Shown in pieces: positions 1-8,353 of a DNA stretch of 46,140 bases. The stretch lies in assembly GCF_900091845.1 (NCBI RefSeq), contig NZ_FMCI01000336.1, positions 1 to 46,140 of the forward strand, given 5' to 3'. The notes beneath the pieces are model-generated. The model was not told the DNA's origin. It searched no databases and saw only the letters and a list, made by a program, of their open reading frames with translations. The translations under genes and the position numbers were made by a program. Origin of the DNA: Streptomyces sp. SolWspMP-5a-2 (lineage in GTDB: Bacteria > Actinomycetota > Actinomycetes > Streptomycetales > Streptomycetaceae). Each line of letters opens with the position of its first letter. Position 1 is the first letter of the stretch.

Positions 1-1105
1 GCCGGCGCAGCGCCCACGCGCCCCCGGCCAGCACCGCGATCGCCCCGCCCGCGCCTTCGAGCACGCCCCACGGGGAACGCCCGCCGCTCTCCCCGCGCGC
101 CGCCCGGCCCGGCGCCCCCTCGCCGACCGCCGCCCCGGTCTCGGCCTTCACCCCGCCCTCGCTCAGCGGCGGCACCAGGACACCCACCGGGTTCGCCGCG
201 CTGCTTCGCCCGAAGCCCCAGTCGAGGAGCGCCGCGGTCTCCTCGTAGACGGCGTTGTAGCCGCTGCGCGGATGCATGACGGTGGCCAGCAGCGTCCGGC
301 CGTCCCGGGTCGCGGCGCCGGTGAACGTGTTGCCCGCGTCGCTGGTGTAGCCGTTCTTCACCCCGATCAGCCCCTGGTACGGCGCCACTCCCAGCTCGCC
401 GGTGAGCAGGCGGTCGGTGTTCTGGATCCGGAACGTCCTGCCGCCGCCCGCCGGGAAGTCCGCGCCGCGGGTGGCGCAGTAGGCGCGGAAGTGCGCGTCG
501 CGCAGCCCGTGCCGGGCGAAGAGGGTGAGGTCGTAGGCGGACGAGAGCTGCCCCGGGTGGTCGAACCCGTCGGGGCTGACCACCCGGGTGTCACGGGCCT
601 GGAGGTCGTCGGCGAGGGCCTGCATCTCGGCGACGGTCCGCTCGATCCCGCCGTTCATCCGGGCCAGCACGTGGACGGCGTCGTTGCCCGACCGCAGGAA
701 GACGCCCTGCCACAACTGCTCGACGGTGTACGTGAGTCCGGCCTTCACCCCGACCAGGCTCGATCCGGCCGGGACGTCGGCCAGGTCCGCGTCGGTCACG
801 GTGTGCCGCTCGGTCGCGGCGAACTTCGTCAGCACGGTGGCGGCGAACAGCATCTTCAGCGTCGACGCGGGCGCCAGGGCGTGGTGCGCGCGGTAGGCGG
901 CGAGCACCTCCCCGCTGTCGTGGTCGGCGACCAGCCAGGCCGCCGCGGAGAGCTTCCCCGGCGGACCGCCGCCCTGGACCCCGTCACGGGCCAGCCGGGC
1001 ACCACCGACGGCGGTCGCGGCGTGCGCGGGGGCCGCGGCGAACGGGATCACGGCGGCCGCCATCCCCAGCGCGGCACGCCGGGTGAGCGGAGAGGTCTCG
1101 TGCAT
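1..1105 (-). CDS. Serine-type D-Ala-D-Ala carboxypeptidase (PBP, peptidase S11), 3' end cut by window
   Basis: A secreted, membrane-tethered D,D-carboxypeptidase that would trim the terminal D-Ala of peptidoglycan stem peptides outside the cell. 368 codons are visible and the frame is open at base 1, so the C-terminus is missing. The N-terminus has a twin-arginine-like signal (TRRAALG, then a hydrophobic stretch ending AHA near residue 29). The three penicillin-binding motifs are in order: STLK (Ser81, Lys84), SGN (139-141) and KNG (250-252), a variant of the usual KTG. A low-complexity linker and a hydrophobic segment from about residue 345 look like the C-terminal anchor. The ATG at 1105 is chosen because the signal sequence starts there. 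Confidence 0.92.
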   Translation of the reverse strand, partial: MHETSPLTRRAALGMAAAVIPFAAAPAHAATAVGGARLARDGVQGGGPPGKLSAAAWLVADHDSGEVLAAYRAHHALAPASTLKMLFAATVLTKFAATERHTVTDADLADVPAGSSLVGVKAGLTYTVEQLWQGVFLRSGNDAVHVLARMNGGIERTVAEMQALADDLQARDTRVVSPDGFDHPGQLSSAYDLTLFARHGLRDAHFRAYCATRGADFPAGGGRTFRIQNTDRLLTGELGVAPYQGLIGVKNGYTSDAGNTFTGAATRDGRTLLATVMHPRSGYNAVYEETAALLDWGFGRSSAANPVGVLVPPLSEGGVKAETGAAVGEGAPGRAARGESGGRSPWGVLEGAGGAIAVLAGGAWALRR

Positions 1106-1280
1106 CAGGGGACCGTACACCGCACTGAACAGCGGTTTCCTGGCAGTGGCCCACCGATGACCGGGAGATTACCTGTCCGAGGGATTCCGATGCGGGGGCG
1201 CGGGGGGGGTGGGGTGGAACGGGGCGGGCTGGGCGAGACGAGGGGTGGGTTGAGTTGAGATGGGGTCGTGCCGGGCTGGG

Positions 1281-1360
1281 GATGGGCCGGGCCGGGGACG
1301 GGCCGGGCCGGGGACGGGCCGAGCCGGGGACGGGCCGAGCCGGGGATGGGCCGGGCCGGT
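1281..1360. repeat. 16-bp tandem repeat, about five copies, in a 333-bp gap
   Basis: Five consecutive 16-bp units of the form GAYGGGCCGRGCCGGG start at 1281, 1297, 1313, 1329 and 1345; the last lacks its final base. They fill the middle of the gap (1106-1438) between the carboxypeptidase and the aldo/keto reductase, both on the minus strand. Nothing else in the gap looks like a gene. The start-proximal part, 1106-1180, must hold the carboxypeptidase promoter, but no clear -35/-10 pair is seen. Confidence 0.85.
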
Positions 1361-1438
1361 GCGAAGGCAGCCGGAGGTCGGCCGGCAGGCGGGGCGGGCC
1401 GATCCCGGGGCATCCGGGCCGGACCGTCGTCGCGCGCC

Positions 1439-2425
1439 TCACCTCCGTCCGACGACGGCCTCGACCTCGGCGAGCTGACGGGACGTCAAGGGCCCCTTCG
1501 CCAGCGCCCCGGCGTTCTCCTCGGCCTGGGCGACGGAGCGGAAGCCGGGGATCGGGACGGCACGCTGGCTGCGCGCCCACAGCCAGCCGAGGGCGCCCTG
1601 GGCGAGGGTGCGGCCGTCGGAGGTGAGGAGGTCGCGCAGCGCCTCGACGCGCTCCAGCCAGGCGGCGTCGGCGCCCGCGCCCGGGGTGAACCCGGCGAGC
1701 CAGGCGGGCGGGAGGTGACGGATGTCCCCGGCGCCGAGGGCCCGTCCGACGGCCTGCTTGCCGGTGAGCAGCCCCATGGCGAGCGGGCTGCGCACGACGC
1801 TCGCGACCCCGGCCCGCTCCGCCAGGGCGAACATCGCGGGCGCGTCCTGGAGGACGTTCGCGGCGTGCTGGACGGCGGCGCAGTGCGGCCCGGCGGCGAA
1901 GAGGGCGGCGCGGTCGGGGTCGTCGGTGCTCCAGGCGTAGGCCCTGACGAGCCCTTCGCGCACGAACTCCTCGCACAGGTCACGCAGTTCGAGGGCGCGG
2001 TCGGGGGCGACGTCCCCGAGGTGGAGTTGGTAGAGGTCGACGCGGTCGGTGCCGAGGCGGGTGAGGGAGGCGGTGAGGGCGCGGCGGGCGTGGCCTGCCG
2101 AGTCGTCGGCGCCGGTGCGGGTGCGGGTGCGCTCGTCGAAGAGGTTGCCCCACTTGGTGGCGACGACGACCTCGTCGCGCCGGGCGCCGAGGGCGCGGCC
2201 GAGGATCCGCTCGCTGTGTCCGGCGCCGTAGGTGTCGGCGGTGTCGAAGAAGGTGACGCCGAGGTCGAGAGCGCGCCGGACGGCCCGCACGGACTCGTCG
2301 TCGTCGACCTTCCCCCAGCCGAGCGGTCGGCCGTCGAGGTCGCTCCACTCACCACCGACGGCCCAGCAGCCGAAGCCGAGCGCGCTGACGTCGATACCGC
2401 TGCGTCCGAGTGTCCTGTCGGTCAT
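1439..2425 (-). CDS. Aldo/keto reductase
   Basis: NAD(P)H-dependent aldo/keto reductase of 328 residues, a usual length for bacterial stand-alone members. The catalytic tetrad is readable: Asp61 and Tyr66 in the DTADTYG block, Lys91 in VVATKWGN and His135 in YQLHLGD. The C-terminus holds the PGFRS cofactor-binding motif and the usual VEAVV helix. The substrate cannot be told from sequence. Two adjacent ATG codons (2428 and 2425) could serve as start; neither has a convincing ribosome-binding site, so the inner one is given. The gene stands alone, divergent from the DoxX-like gene across a repeat-filled gap. Confidence 0.9.
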   Translation of the reverse strand: MTDRTLGRSGIDVSALGFGCWAVGGEWSDLDGRPLGWGKVDDDESVRAVRRALDLGVTFFDTADTYGAGHSERILGRALGARRDEVVVATKWGNLFDERTRTRTGADDSAGHARRALTASLTRLGTDRVDLYQLHLGDVAPDRALELRDLCEEFVREGLVRAYAWSTDDPDRAALFAAGPHCAAVQHAANVLQDAPAMFALAERAGVASVVRSPLAMGLLTGKQAVGRALGAGDIRHLPPAWLAGFTPGAGADAAWLERVEALRDLLTSDGRTLAQGALGWLWARSQRAVPIPGFRSVAQAEENAGALAKGPLTSRQLAEVEAVVGRR

Positions 2426-2480
2426 CATGCGGCCGCAGCGTAGGAGTTGAAGCGCACGCGAGGACAAGGGAGAAGGGGGG

Positions 2481-2600
2481 CACCGCGGGGAGACCGGGTC
2501 GGGGGACCGGGGGACACCGCGGGGAGACCGGGGTGGGGAGACCGGGGGACACCGCGGGGAGACCGGGGCGGGGAGACCGCGAGGAGGCCCGCCCGGGGAG
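2481..2600. repeat. About 35-bp G-rich tandem repeat, three copies
   Basis: The phrase CACCGCGGGGAGACCGGG recurs at 2481, 2515 and 2550, each followed by a G-rich spacer, giving a period of 34-35 bp. It lies in the gap 2429-2818 between divergent genes. The rest of the gap is G/C-rich, low-complexity DNA with no gene signature. Confidence 0.8.
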
Positions 2601-2818
2601 AAGCCGGGCAGCCCGCCCCGAGCACGGCCGGGGCGAGCGCCCGCGCACCTCCCAGCCACCCCTGTCCTCTCTCCCCTGTCCCCCTGTCCTCTGCCCTGCC
2701 CTCTGCCTCCCCTGCCTCCTGCCCCGGCCACCCGGACGGCGGCGCGCACCCGGCCGGGGGACCCGCCGGGTGCGACGGTGGGAGGGCCTGTCCTGTCCCC
2801 GTCTGCCCTGGAGCCACC

Positions 2819-3373
<555 letters not shown>

Positions 3374-3487
3374 GGGAAGACGGTCGACCGCCCGCACAGC
3401 TCAGGAAGGGCACGTTCCCGGCATGGCCGGACTCGCGACCCGAGCGCTAGAGTCCGGATCAGACGGGACTCAAAGAAGGAGACGGTC

Positions 3488-3757
3488 ATGACCAGGCCCT
3501 GGGAAGCCGATCCGACCGCGGACTTCAGTCGGCGTCTGGGGAGGACGCCGCAGGAGTTGGGAGTCACGACCGACAACCCCGACTGCCCGGACATCTGGGA
3601 GCTCGACAACGGCGACGTGGTCGTGATCGGCCGGGATCTCACCGACGCTCTGCGCGGGAGACTCCCGGAGGGGGTGTCGATCGGCGCCGACGAACGGCTC
3701 GTCGTGATCCCGAGAGCAACATTGATCGCGGCGAAGCCGGACATCCCGAACGCTTGA
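3488..3757 (+). CDS. Small conserved hypothetical protein
   Basis: An 89-residue soluble, acidic protein with no recognised catalytic motif. It has a strong AAGGAG seven bases before the ATG at 3488, and codon use is typical of the chromosome, so the gene is real. The middle (PDIWELDNGDVVVIGRDL) and the end (DERLVVIPRATLIAAKPDIP) look like a compact beta-rich domain. From memory, closely similar small proteins occur widely in Streptomyces, often near helix-turn-helix regulators; no such partner lies next to it here. Function unknown. A TAGAGT at 3451-3456 is a possible -10 element. Confidence 0.75.
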   Translation: MTRPWEADPTADFSRRLGRTPQELGVTTDNPDCPDIWELDNGDVVVIGRDLTDALRGRLPEGVSIGADERLVVIPRATLIAAKPDIPNA

Positions 3758-3853
3758 CCTCGATACTCCCGGAGCTCCCGGCACACACGGGTTGCCCTCT
3801 CGTCACGCCGCGCTGCACGCCTGCGAGATCGCCCCCCTGGCCCCACCCCGGGT

Positions 3854-4372
3854 TCACCAGGTGTGAGCCACGTCCACCACCAGGTGGTCGGCCGACTGGA
3901 GGACGCGGAACGGCAGCCGGGCACGGACGCCCAGGCCGGTCTGGGTGTAACCCTCCGAACCGCCCGCGAACGTGAACTCCCGGAACGTGGTGAACCCGGT
4001 GACGTCGGCGGCCGGGAGCGGCGGGTAGGGCTGGCCCGCGCTGTCGTGGCGCGGGGCGTGGAGGGAGATCTCCAGGACGGCCCCGCCCGCGATCGGGACG
4101 ACCGCGCCGGACGGGTCCTGCCGCAGGACGTCGACGTAGCGCGCGGAGTAGCCGATCGGGTCCGTCCCCGCGACGTCGAGGACCAGGCGGTCCCAGCACG
4201 CGTGCCGCCCGGCCCGTACGCCGGTCAGCCGCGCCGGGACGGCGGAGGCACCGGACTTGTCCAGGCTCCCCCACGTCACGCCGCAGTCCGCAGCCCCGGC
4301 CGGGGCCGGGAGGGCCAGCAGGCCGCCGCCCGCCAGGATGATCGAGATCAGTGCCGTGCCCAACCGTCGCAT
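3854..4372 (-). CDS. Secreted AMIN-like domain protein
   Basis: A 172-residue exported protein. A classical signal peptide covers residues 1-27 (MRRLG, a hydrophobic core, then APAGAA). The mature part is one beta-rich domain: CGVTWGSLDK, then VRAGRHACWDRLVLDV, and a final block on the pattern RVLQSADHLVVDVAHTW. That pattern is typical of AMIN-like domains of secreted actinobacterial proteins, thought to bind cell-envelope polymers. Two cysteines (in DCGV and HACW) could form a disulfide. The gene lies downstream of rnpB on the same strand but is probably transcribed separately. Confidence 0.8.
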   Translation of the reverse strand: MRRLGTALISIILAGGGLLALPAPAGAADCGVTWGSLDKSGASAVPARLTGVRAGRHACWDRLVLDVAGTDPIGYSARYVDVLRQDPSGAVVPIAGGAVLEISLHAPRHDSAGQPYPPLPAADVTGFTTFREFTFAGGSEGYTQTGLGVRARLPFRVLQSADHLVVDVAHTW

Positions 4373-4574
4373 GGTCGCCCCCAGCGGTGCGCGCAGATGT
4401 GTGTCTGCTTAGACGGACGGCCTCGCGGAAGGTTGTGCGGCGGCCTCACGGCACCTGCGTCTTCCGCTGGACGGCGGTTGAGATCTCCCGGCGCTCCGTC
4501 TCCCCCCGGATTCCCCCCCCGCCGGTGATCCCGTGGGCCGCGGAGGCCGCTCCTGTGCAGGCCGGGAGAGGAGG

Positions 4575-4984
4575 CGGCAGACGAGTCGGGCTGTACGCCG
4601 GATTTTGTCGCCGGGCGGCCTCGCGGCCGGCCGGGAGACGGCCATCCATCTAGGGCCGGCGTTGCCGCCGGCCTCGTGCGGTCTACCCGCGGACTCGGGC
4701 GGGCAGCCCTCGAACGTCCGCGCAGAAGCACCGGGGTGCTTCCTTTTGACCTTGCTCCAGGTGGGGTTTACCTAGCTGCCCAGGTCACCCTGGGCACTGG
4801 TGGTCTCTTACACCACCGTTTCACCCTTACCGGGGACCGAGATCCCCGGCGGTCTGTTCTCTGTGGCACTGTCCCGCGGGTCACCCCGGGTGGCCGTTAG
4901 CCACCACCTCGCCCTGTGGAGTCCGGACGTTCCTCGGGGAACCCCTGGGGGCTCCACGCGGCCGTCCGCCCGGCTCGTCTGCCG
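4575..4984 (-). ncRNA. rnpB: RNase P RNA (actinobacterial type A)
   Basis: The catalytic RNA of RNase P, which removes 5' leaders from pre-tRNA. The two ends form a perfect P1 helix: GGCAGACGAG at the 5' end (minus strand, 4983-4974) pairs with CTCGTCTGCC at 4585-4576. Conserved blocks follow in order on the minus strand: CGAGGAACGTCCGGACTCC (P4 5' strand, near 4925), ACAGAGAACAG, GGTAAGGGTGAAACGGTGG (4840-4800), AGGTAAACCCCACC and AGATGGATGGCCG. The length, about 410 nt, is normal for the class. Ends are inferred from P1 and may be off by a few bases. Divergent from merR across about 70 bp. Confidence 0.96.
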
Positions 4985-5018
4985 TACGGACCATGGTACC
5001 GGGCGGTCGGCGGCGCGC

Positions 5019-5049
5019 TTGACCCTGCCGCCGCGTCAACGTCTCTACT
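5019..5049 (+). promoter_or_regulatory. MerR-type promoter with 19-bp spacer and internal palindrome
   Basis: TTGACC (5019-5024) and TCTACT (5044-5049) are separated by 19 bp, the elongated spacer typical of MerR-activated promoters. The pair TTGAC/GTCAA (5019-5023 and 5035-5039) forms an inverted repeat lying in the spacer, where a MerR dimer would bind. The expected transcription start is at or very near the ATG at 5056, so the mRNA is probably leaderless. The site also lies in the upstream region of the divergent rnpB. Confidence 0.75.
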
Positions 5050-5055
5050 GGTCCC

Positions 5056-5811
5056 ATGCGGATCGGAGAACTCGCCGCCACCGTCGGGGTCACCCCCAGG
5101 ACCGTGCGGCACTACCACCACGAGGGCCTGCTCCCCGAGCCCGACCGGCTGGCCAACGGCTACCGGGACTACACCCTGCGGCACGCCGTCGCGCTGGCCC
5201 GGATCAGGCGGCTGACGGAGCTGGGGCTCGGACTCGCCGAGGTCCGGGACGTCCTCGCCGACGACACCGGCCGCGACCTCGTGGAGGTGCTGGAGGAGCT
5301 GGACCAGGACCTGGCCCGGCAGGAGACGGCGATCCGGGACCGCCGGGCCCGGCTCCGCGCCCTGCTGGACTCGGACGGCCCCCTCCCCGACGACGCCCCG
5401 CTCTCCCCCGAGCTGGCCGCGCTGTTCGCCCGGACCGCGCCGCCCGCCGGATCGCCCTCGGCCGCCCGGGACCGCGAGATGCTCGCCCTGATCGACACCG
5501 GCGCCGCCCCCGAGGACCGGCGGCGGCTGCTGGCCAGGCTCTCCGCCGTGGTCGCCTCGCCCGCCTCGATGGCGCTGACCACCGAGGCGTACGCGGTGCT
5601 CGACGCGCTGGCCGGGGCCGATCCCGCCGACCCCCGGGTGGACGAGGCGGCCCGGCGGCTCGCCGCGTGCGTCCCCCGCGAGCTGCTGCCCGACGCCATC
5701 GACGTCGACCAGGACAACGGTCTGCTGCGCGCGCTGTACGCGGACGTCGACCCCGCCCAGGGCGAGGCGTTCCGCCGGGCGCTGCGTCTCCTCGGGGAGC
5801 GTGGGGCGTGA
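5056..5811 (+). CDS. MerR family transcriptional regulator
   Basis: A 251-residue regulator. Residues 1-70 form the MerR winged-helix domain (MRIGELAATVGVTPRTVRHYH, then EGLLPEPDRLANGYRDYT), followed by a long dimerisation helix (about 75-115) and a helical effector-binding domain to the end. There is no cysteine in the effector part, so metal sensing by Cys is unlikely; an organic ligand or other signal is more probable. There is no ribosome-binding site; the promoter places the start of transcription at the ATG. The stop overlaps the next start (GTGA), so the pair is translationally coupled, and autoregulation through the palindrome at 5019 is likely. Confidence 0.93.
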   Translation: MRIGELAATVGVTPRTVRHYHHEGLLPEPDRLANGYRDYTLRHAVALARIRRLTELGLGLAEVRDVLADDTGRDLVEVLEELDQDLARQETAIRDRRARLRALLDSDGPLPDDAPLSPELAALFARTAPPAGSPSAARDREMLALIDTGAAPEDRRRLLARLSAVVASPASMALTTEAYAVLDALAGADPADPRVDEAARRLAACVPRELLPDAIDVDQDNGLLRALYADVDPAQGEAFRRALRLLGERGA

Positions 5812-6413
5812 GGGCCGCGCGCGGTGTCCTGCGCCACCAGGCCCTGTTGTTCGGGAGTCTCGCCCGATGGCTCCTGCCGCGCCGCCGACTCCCGCTCGAC
5901 GGGCAGGAGTTCGGCTACGCGCGCGGGCAGGGCGCGATGCTGTTCGGGCTCGCCTTCGCCGGGGCCGTCGAGACGGCCGGGATGGCCGTGCTGCTGCGCC
6001 ACCACCCCGTCGCTCACACGGTGATGCTCGTACTCGACGTCTACGGCGTCCTGTTCGCCGTCGCGCTGCACGCGGCCTCCGTCGTGCGGCCGCATCTCCT
6101 GGACGGCGAGCTGCTGCGCGTGCGGCAGTCCGCCCAGGTCGATCTGCCGGTACCGCTCGCCGACATCGCCTCGGTGCGGCGGGAGTCGCGCGCCACCCAC
6201 ACCCGGGCGGACGGCGAACTTGACCTTCCGGTCGGCGCGCAGACCTCCGTCACCCTCGAACTCGCCCGGCCCGTCACCCACTTGACGGTCCTCGGGCGCA
6301 GCCGGGAGATCCGCCTGGTCCGCTTCCAGGCCGACGACGCCGACGCCGTCGTCCGCGCGGTCGAGCGGGCGCGGGCCGCGCTCTCCCCGCTGCCGCCCGG
6401 CCCCGTCGGGTGA
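5808..6413 (+). CDS. Membrane protein coupled to merR
   Basis: A 201-residue protein starting at a GTG that overlaps the merR stop by four bases. Two clear membrane helices lie at about residues 45-65 (GAMLFGLAFAGAVETAGMAVL) and 72-95 (AHTVMLVLDVYGVLFAVALHAA). They are followed by a soluble domain with a VRRESRATHTRADGELDL block that looks like a small PH-like or beta-rich module. No family is recognised with certainty. The coupling suggests its level follows that of the regulator; it may be the target or the signal transducer of the MerR system. Confidence 0.8.
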   Translation: MRAARGVLRHQALLFGSLARWLLPRRRLPLDGQEFGYARGQGAMLFGLAFAGAVETAGMAVLLRHHPVAHTVMLVLDVYGVLFAVALHAASVVRPHLLDGELLRVRQSAQVDLPVPLADIASVRRESRATHTRADGELDLPVGAQTSVTLELARPVTHLTVLGRSREIRLVRFQADDADAVVRAVERARAALSPLPPGPVG

Positions 6414-6503
6414 GACCGCGTCCCCGGCCCCCGCGCGCGGGCGGGCGGGCGCGGGCCGGTACGCCGTACGCTGGCGCAGAGCTCGAACCGAAGGAGATCC
6501 TCC

Positions 6504-7286
6504 GTGCTTGTCCTGCTGCCGCCGTCCGAAGGCAAGGCACCGTCCGGACGCGGTACCCCGCTGAAGCCGGAGTCGCTGTCGCTGCCGGGTCTCGCCACCG
6601 CCCGCGAGGCGGTCCTCGGCGAGCTGGTCGAGCTGTGCGCGGGCGACGAGGAGAAGGCGCGCGAGGTGCTCGGACTGAGCGAGGGCCTGCGCGGCGAGGT
6701 CGCCAAGAACGCCGGGCTGCGGACCGCGGGGGCGCGACCGGCGGGCGAGATCTACACCGGGGTCCTCTACGACGCCCTCGGCCTCGCCTCCCTCGACGCG
6801 GCGGCCAAGCAACGGGCCGCGCGGTCGCTGCTGGTCTTCTCCGGGCTGTGGGGCGCGGTCCGGGTCACCGACCGCATCCCCTCCTACCGCTGCTCGATGG
6901 GCGTGCGACTGCCGGGCCTCGGAGCGCTCGGCGGGCACTGGCGGGCGCCGATGGCGGACGTGCTGCCCGAGGCGGCGGGCGACGGCCTCGTCCTCGACCT
7001 GCGCTCGGCCGCGTACGCCACCGCCTGGAAGCCCAAGGGCGAGGTCGCGGGCCGCACGGCGACCGTGCGGGTGCTGCACGCGCCGACCCGGAAGGTCGTC
7101 AGCCACTTCAACAAGGCGACGAAGGGGCGGATCGTGCGCAGCCTGCTGACGGCGGGGACGGTGCCTTCGGGCCCCGCCGACCTGGTGGACGCGCTGCGGG
7201 ACCTCGGCCACGAGGTGGAGGCACAGGCCCCGGAGCGGGCCGGGCGCCCCTGGGCGCTGGACGTGCTGGTCTCCGAGATCCACTGA
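6504..7286 (+). CDS. yaaA: YaaA family peroxide-stress protein
   Basis: A 260-residue YaaA/DUF328 protein. In E. coli, YaaA limits free iron during hydrogen peroxide stress. The family signature LLPPSEGK is at residues 4-11, and the core blocks GEIYTGVLYDALG, LLVFSGLWGAVRVTDRIPSYRCSMG and VVSHFNKATKGRIVR follow in the usual order. The GTG at 6504 follows AAGGAG by a good distance and begins the conserved N-terminus directly (MLVLLPPSEGK). No operon partner; a short G/C-rich stretch separates it from the membrane protein upstream. Confidence 0.95.
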   Translation: MLVLLPPSEGKAPSGRGTPLKPESLSLPGLATAREAVLGELVELCAGDEEKAREVLGLSEGLRGEVAKNAGLRTAGARPAGEIYTGVLYDALGLASLDAAAKQRAARSLLVFSGLWGAVRVTDRIPSYRCSMGVRLPGLGALGGHWRAPMADVLPEAAGDGLVLDLRSAAYATAWKPKGEVAGRTATVRVLHAPTRKVVSHFNKATKGRIVRSLLTAGTVPSGPADLVDALRDLGHEVEAQAPERAGRPWALDVLVSEIH

Positions 7287-7365
7287 CCGCCCCGCCCCAG
7301 ACCCCAACCTGGGTCCCACGGACCCCCGGTCCCCCGGTCCCCCCGTCCAGGCTCCGGCTCCCGGG

Positions 7366-7400
<35 letters not shown>

Positions 7401-7505
7401 AGCGGTCTACGGCTCGGGCGGGTCCATGGCGGCCGAGCCCGTATGGGGGAGACGTCCTTCCCCCGCCCCGCACCCGCACCCGCACCCGCACCCGGTCGCC
7501 CGATT

Positions 7506-7537
7506 GCACCCTGCGCAACACTCTTTGCGCAGGGTGC
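7506..7537 (+). promoter_or_regulatory. Perfect 13-bp inverted repeat, candidate operator of the aldolase gene
   Basis: GCACCCTGCGCAA (7506-7518) and TTGCGCAGGGTGC (7525-7537) are exact reverse complements around a six-base spacer, ending 23 bp before the aldolase ATG. The inner part, TGCGCAA-N6-TTGCGCA, is what a dimeric helix-turn-helix regulator would bind. As RNA it would be a hairpin close to the ribosome-binding site, so control of translation is also possible. No regulator gene lies next to it. Confidence 0.65.
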
Positions 7538-7560
7538 TTCGCGTAGGCAGGATGACGGTC

Positions 7561-8253
7561 ATGGCCGCTACCCCCTCGCCCTCTCCGTCCCCCTCGCCGT
7601 CCCCCGCCCCCGGCTCCGCCGCGTCGGCTCCCTCCGTGCTGGGGCTCGCGCCCGTCATGCCCGTCGTCGTGATCGACGACGCCGCCGACGCCGTACCGCT
7701 CGCGCGGGCCCTGGTCGCCGGTGGGCTGCCCGCGATCGAGGTCACCCTGCGCACGCCCGCCGCACCGGCCGCGATCCGGGCGATCGCCGACGCGGTCCCG
7801 GACGCCGTCGTCGGGGCCGGGACGGTGATCACGCCCGCCCAGGTGACCGAGGCGGTGACCGCCGGGGCGCGGTTCCTGGTCAGCCCCGGCTGGACGGACA
7901 CGCTCCTTGACGCGATGCGGGCCTCCGGGGTGCCGTTCCTGCCGGGGGTGTCGACCACGTCGGAGGTGGTGGCGCTGCTGGAGCGCGGGGTGCGGGAGAT
8001 GAAGTTCTTCCCGGCGCAGGCGGCCGGGGGCACGGCGTACCTCCGGTCACTGGCCGGACCGCTCCCGCAGGCACGGTTCTGCCCGACCGGCGGCATCGGC
8101 GCGGCGAACGCCCCCGAGTACCTGGCGCTGCCCAACGTCGGCTGCGTGGGCGGGACCTGGATGCTGCCCGGGGACGCGGTGGCCTCCGGCGACTGGTCCC
8201 GGATCGAGGCCCTGGCCCGCGAGGCGGCGGGGCTCGGCCGACCGCGCGGATGA
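7561..8253 (+). CDS. eda: Bifunctional KHG/KDPG-type aldolase
   Basis: A 230-residue class I aldolase that would split 2-keto-3-deoxy-6-phosphogluconate (or a related keto-deoxy acid) into pyruvate and an aldehyde. After a Ser-Pro repeat tail of about 20 residues comes the KDPG fold: LAPVMPVVVIDD, GLPAIEVTLRTPAA (catalytic Glu), AVVGAGTVITPAQ, FLVSPGWTDTLLDAM, VREMKFFPAQAAGG (Schiff-base Lys), FCPTGGIGAANAPEYL and CVGGTWMLP. ATG 7561 is preferred over ATG 7552 because an AGGA lies nine bases upstream. No edd-like dehydratase lies nearby, so the pathway role is open. Confidence 0.93.
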   Translation: MAATPSPSPSPSPSPAPGSAASAPSVLGLAPVMPVVVIDDAADAVPLARALVAGGLPAIEVTLRTPAAPAAIRAIADAVPDAVVGAGTVITPAQVTEAVTAGARFLVSPGWTDTLLDAMRASGVPFLPGVSTTSEVVALLERGVREMKFFPAQAAGGTAYLRSLAGPLPQARFCPTGGIGAANAPEYLALPNVGCVGGTWMLPGDAVASGDWSRIEALAREAAGLGRPRG

Positions 8254-8353
8254 CCGTCGTCCCCCTGTCATAGGTCATCGGAGGCTCCCGGAGACTTACG
8301 GAAACGTCCGGTGACCTGCGCAGGCTTCCGCAGGCTTGCGGAGACCGGCCCGG

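Noticed and set aside
31..1258. Long plus-strand open frames over the carboxypeptidase gene
   Set aside because: Shadows created by G/C-rich third positions of the real minus-strand gene, which carries STLK, SGN and KNG motifs.
1281..2600. CRISPR array
   Set aside because: Repeats at 1281 and 2481 are short direct tandems without unique spacers, and no cas gene is present.
4574..4984. Small open frames over the rnpB region
   Set aside because: P1 pairing and conserved RNase P blocks show the region is an RNA gene; these frames have no ribosome-binding sites or protein motifs.
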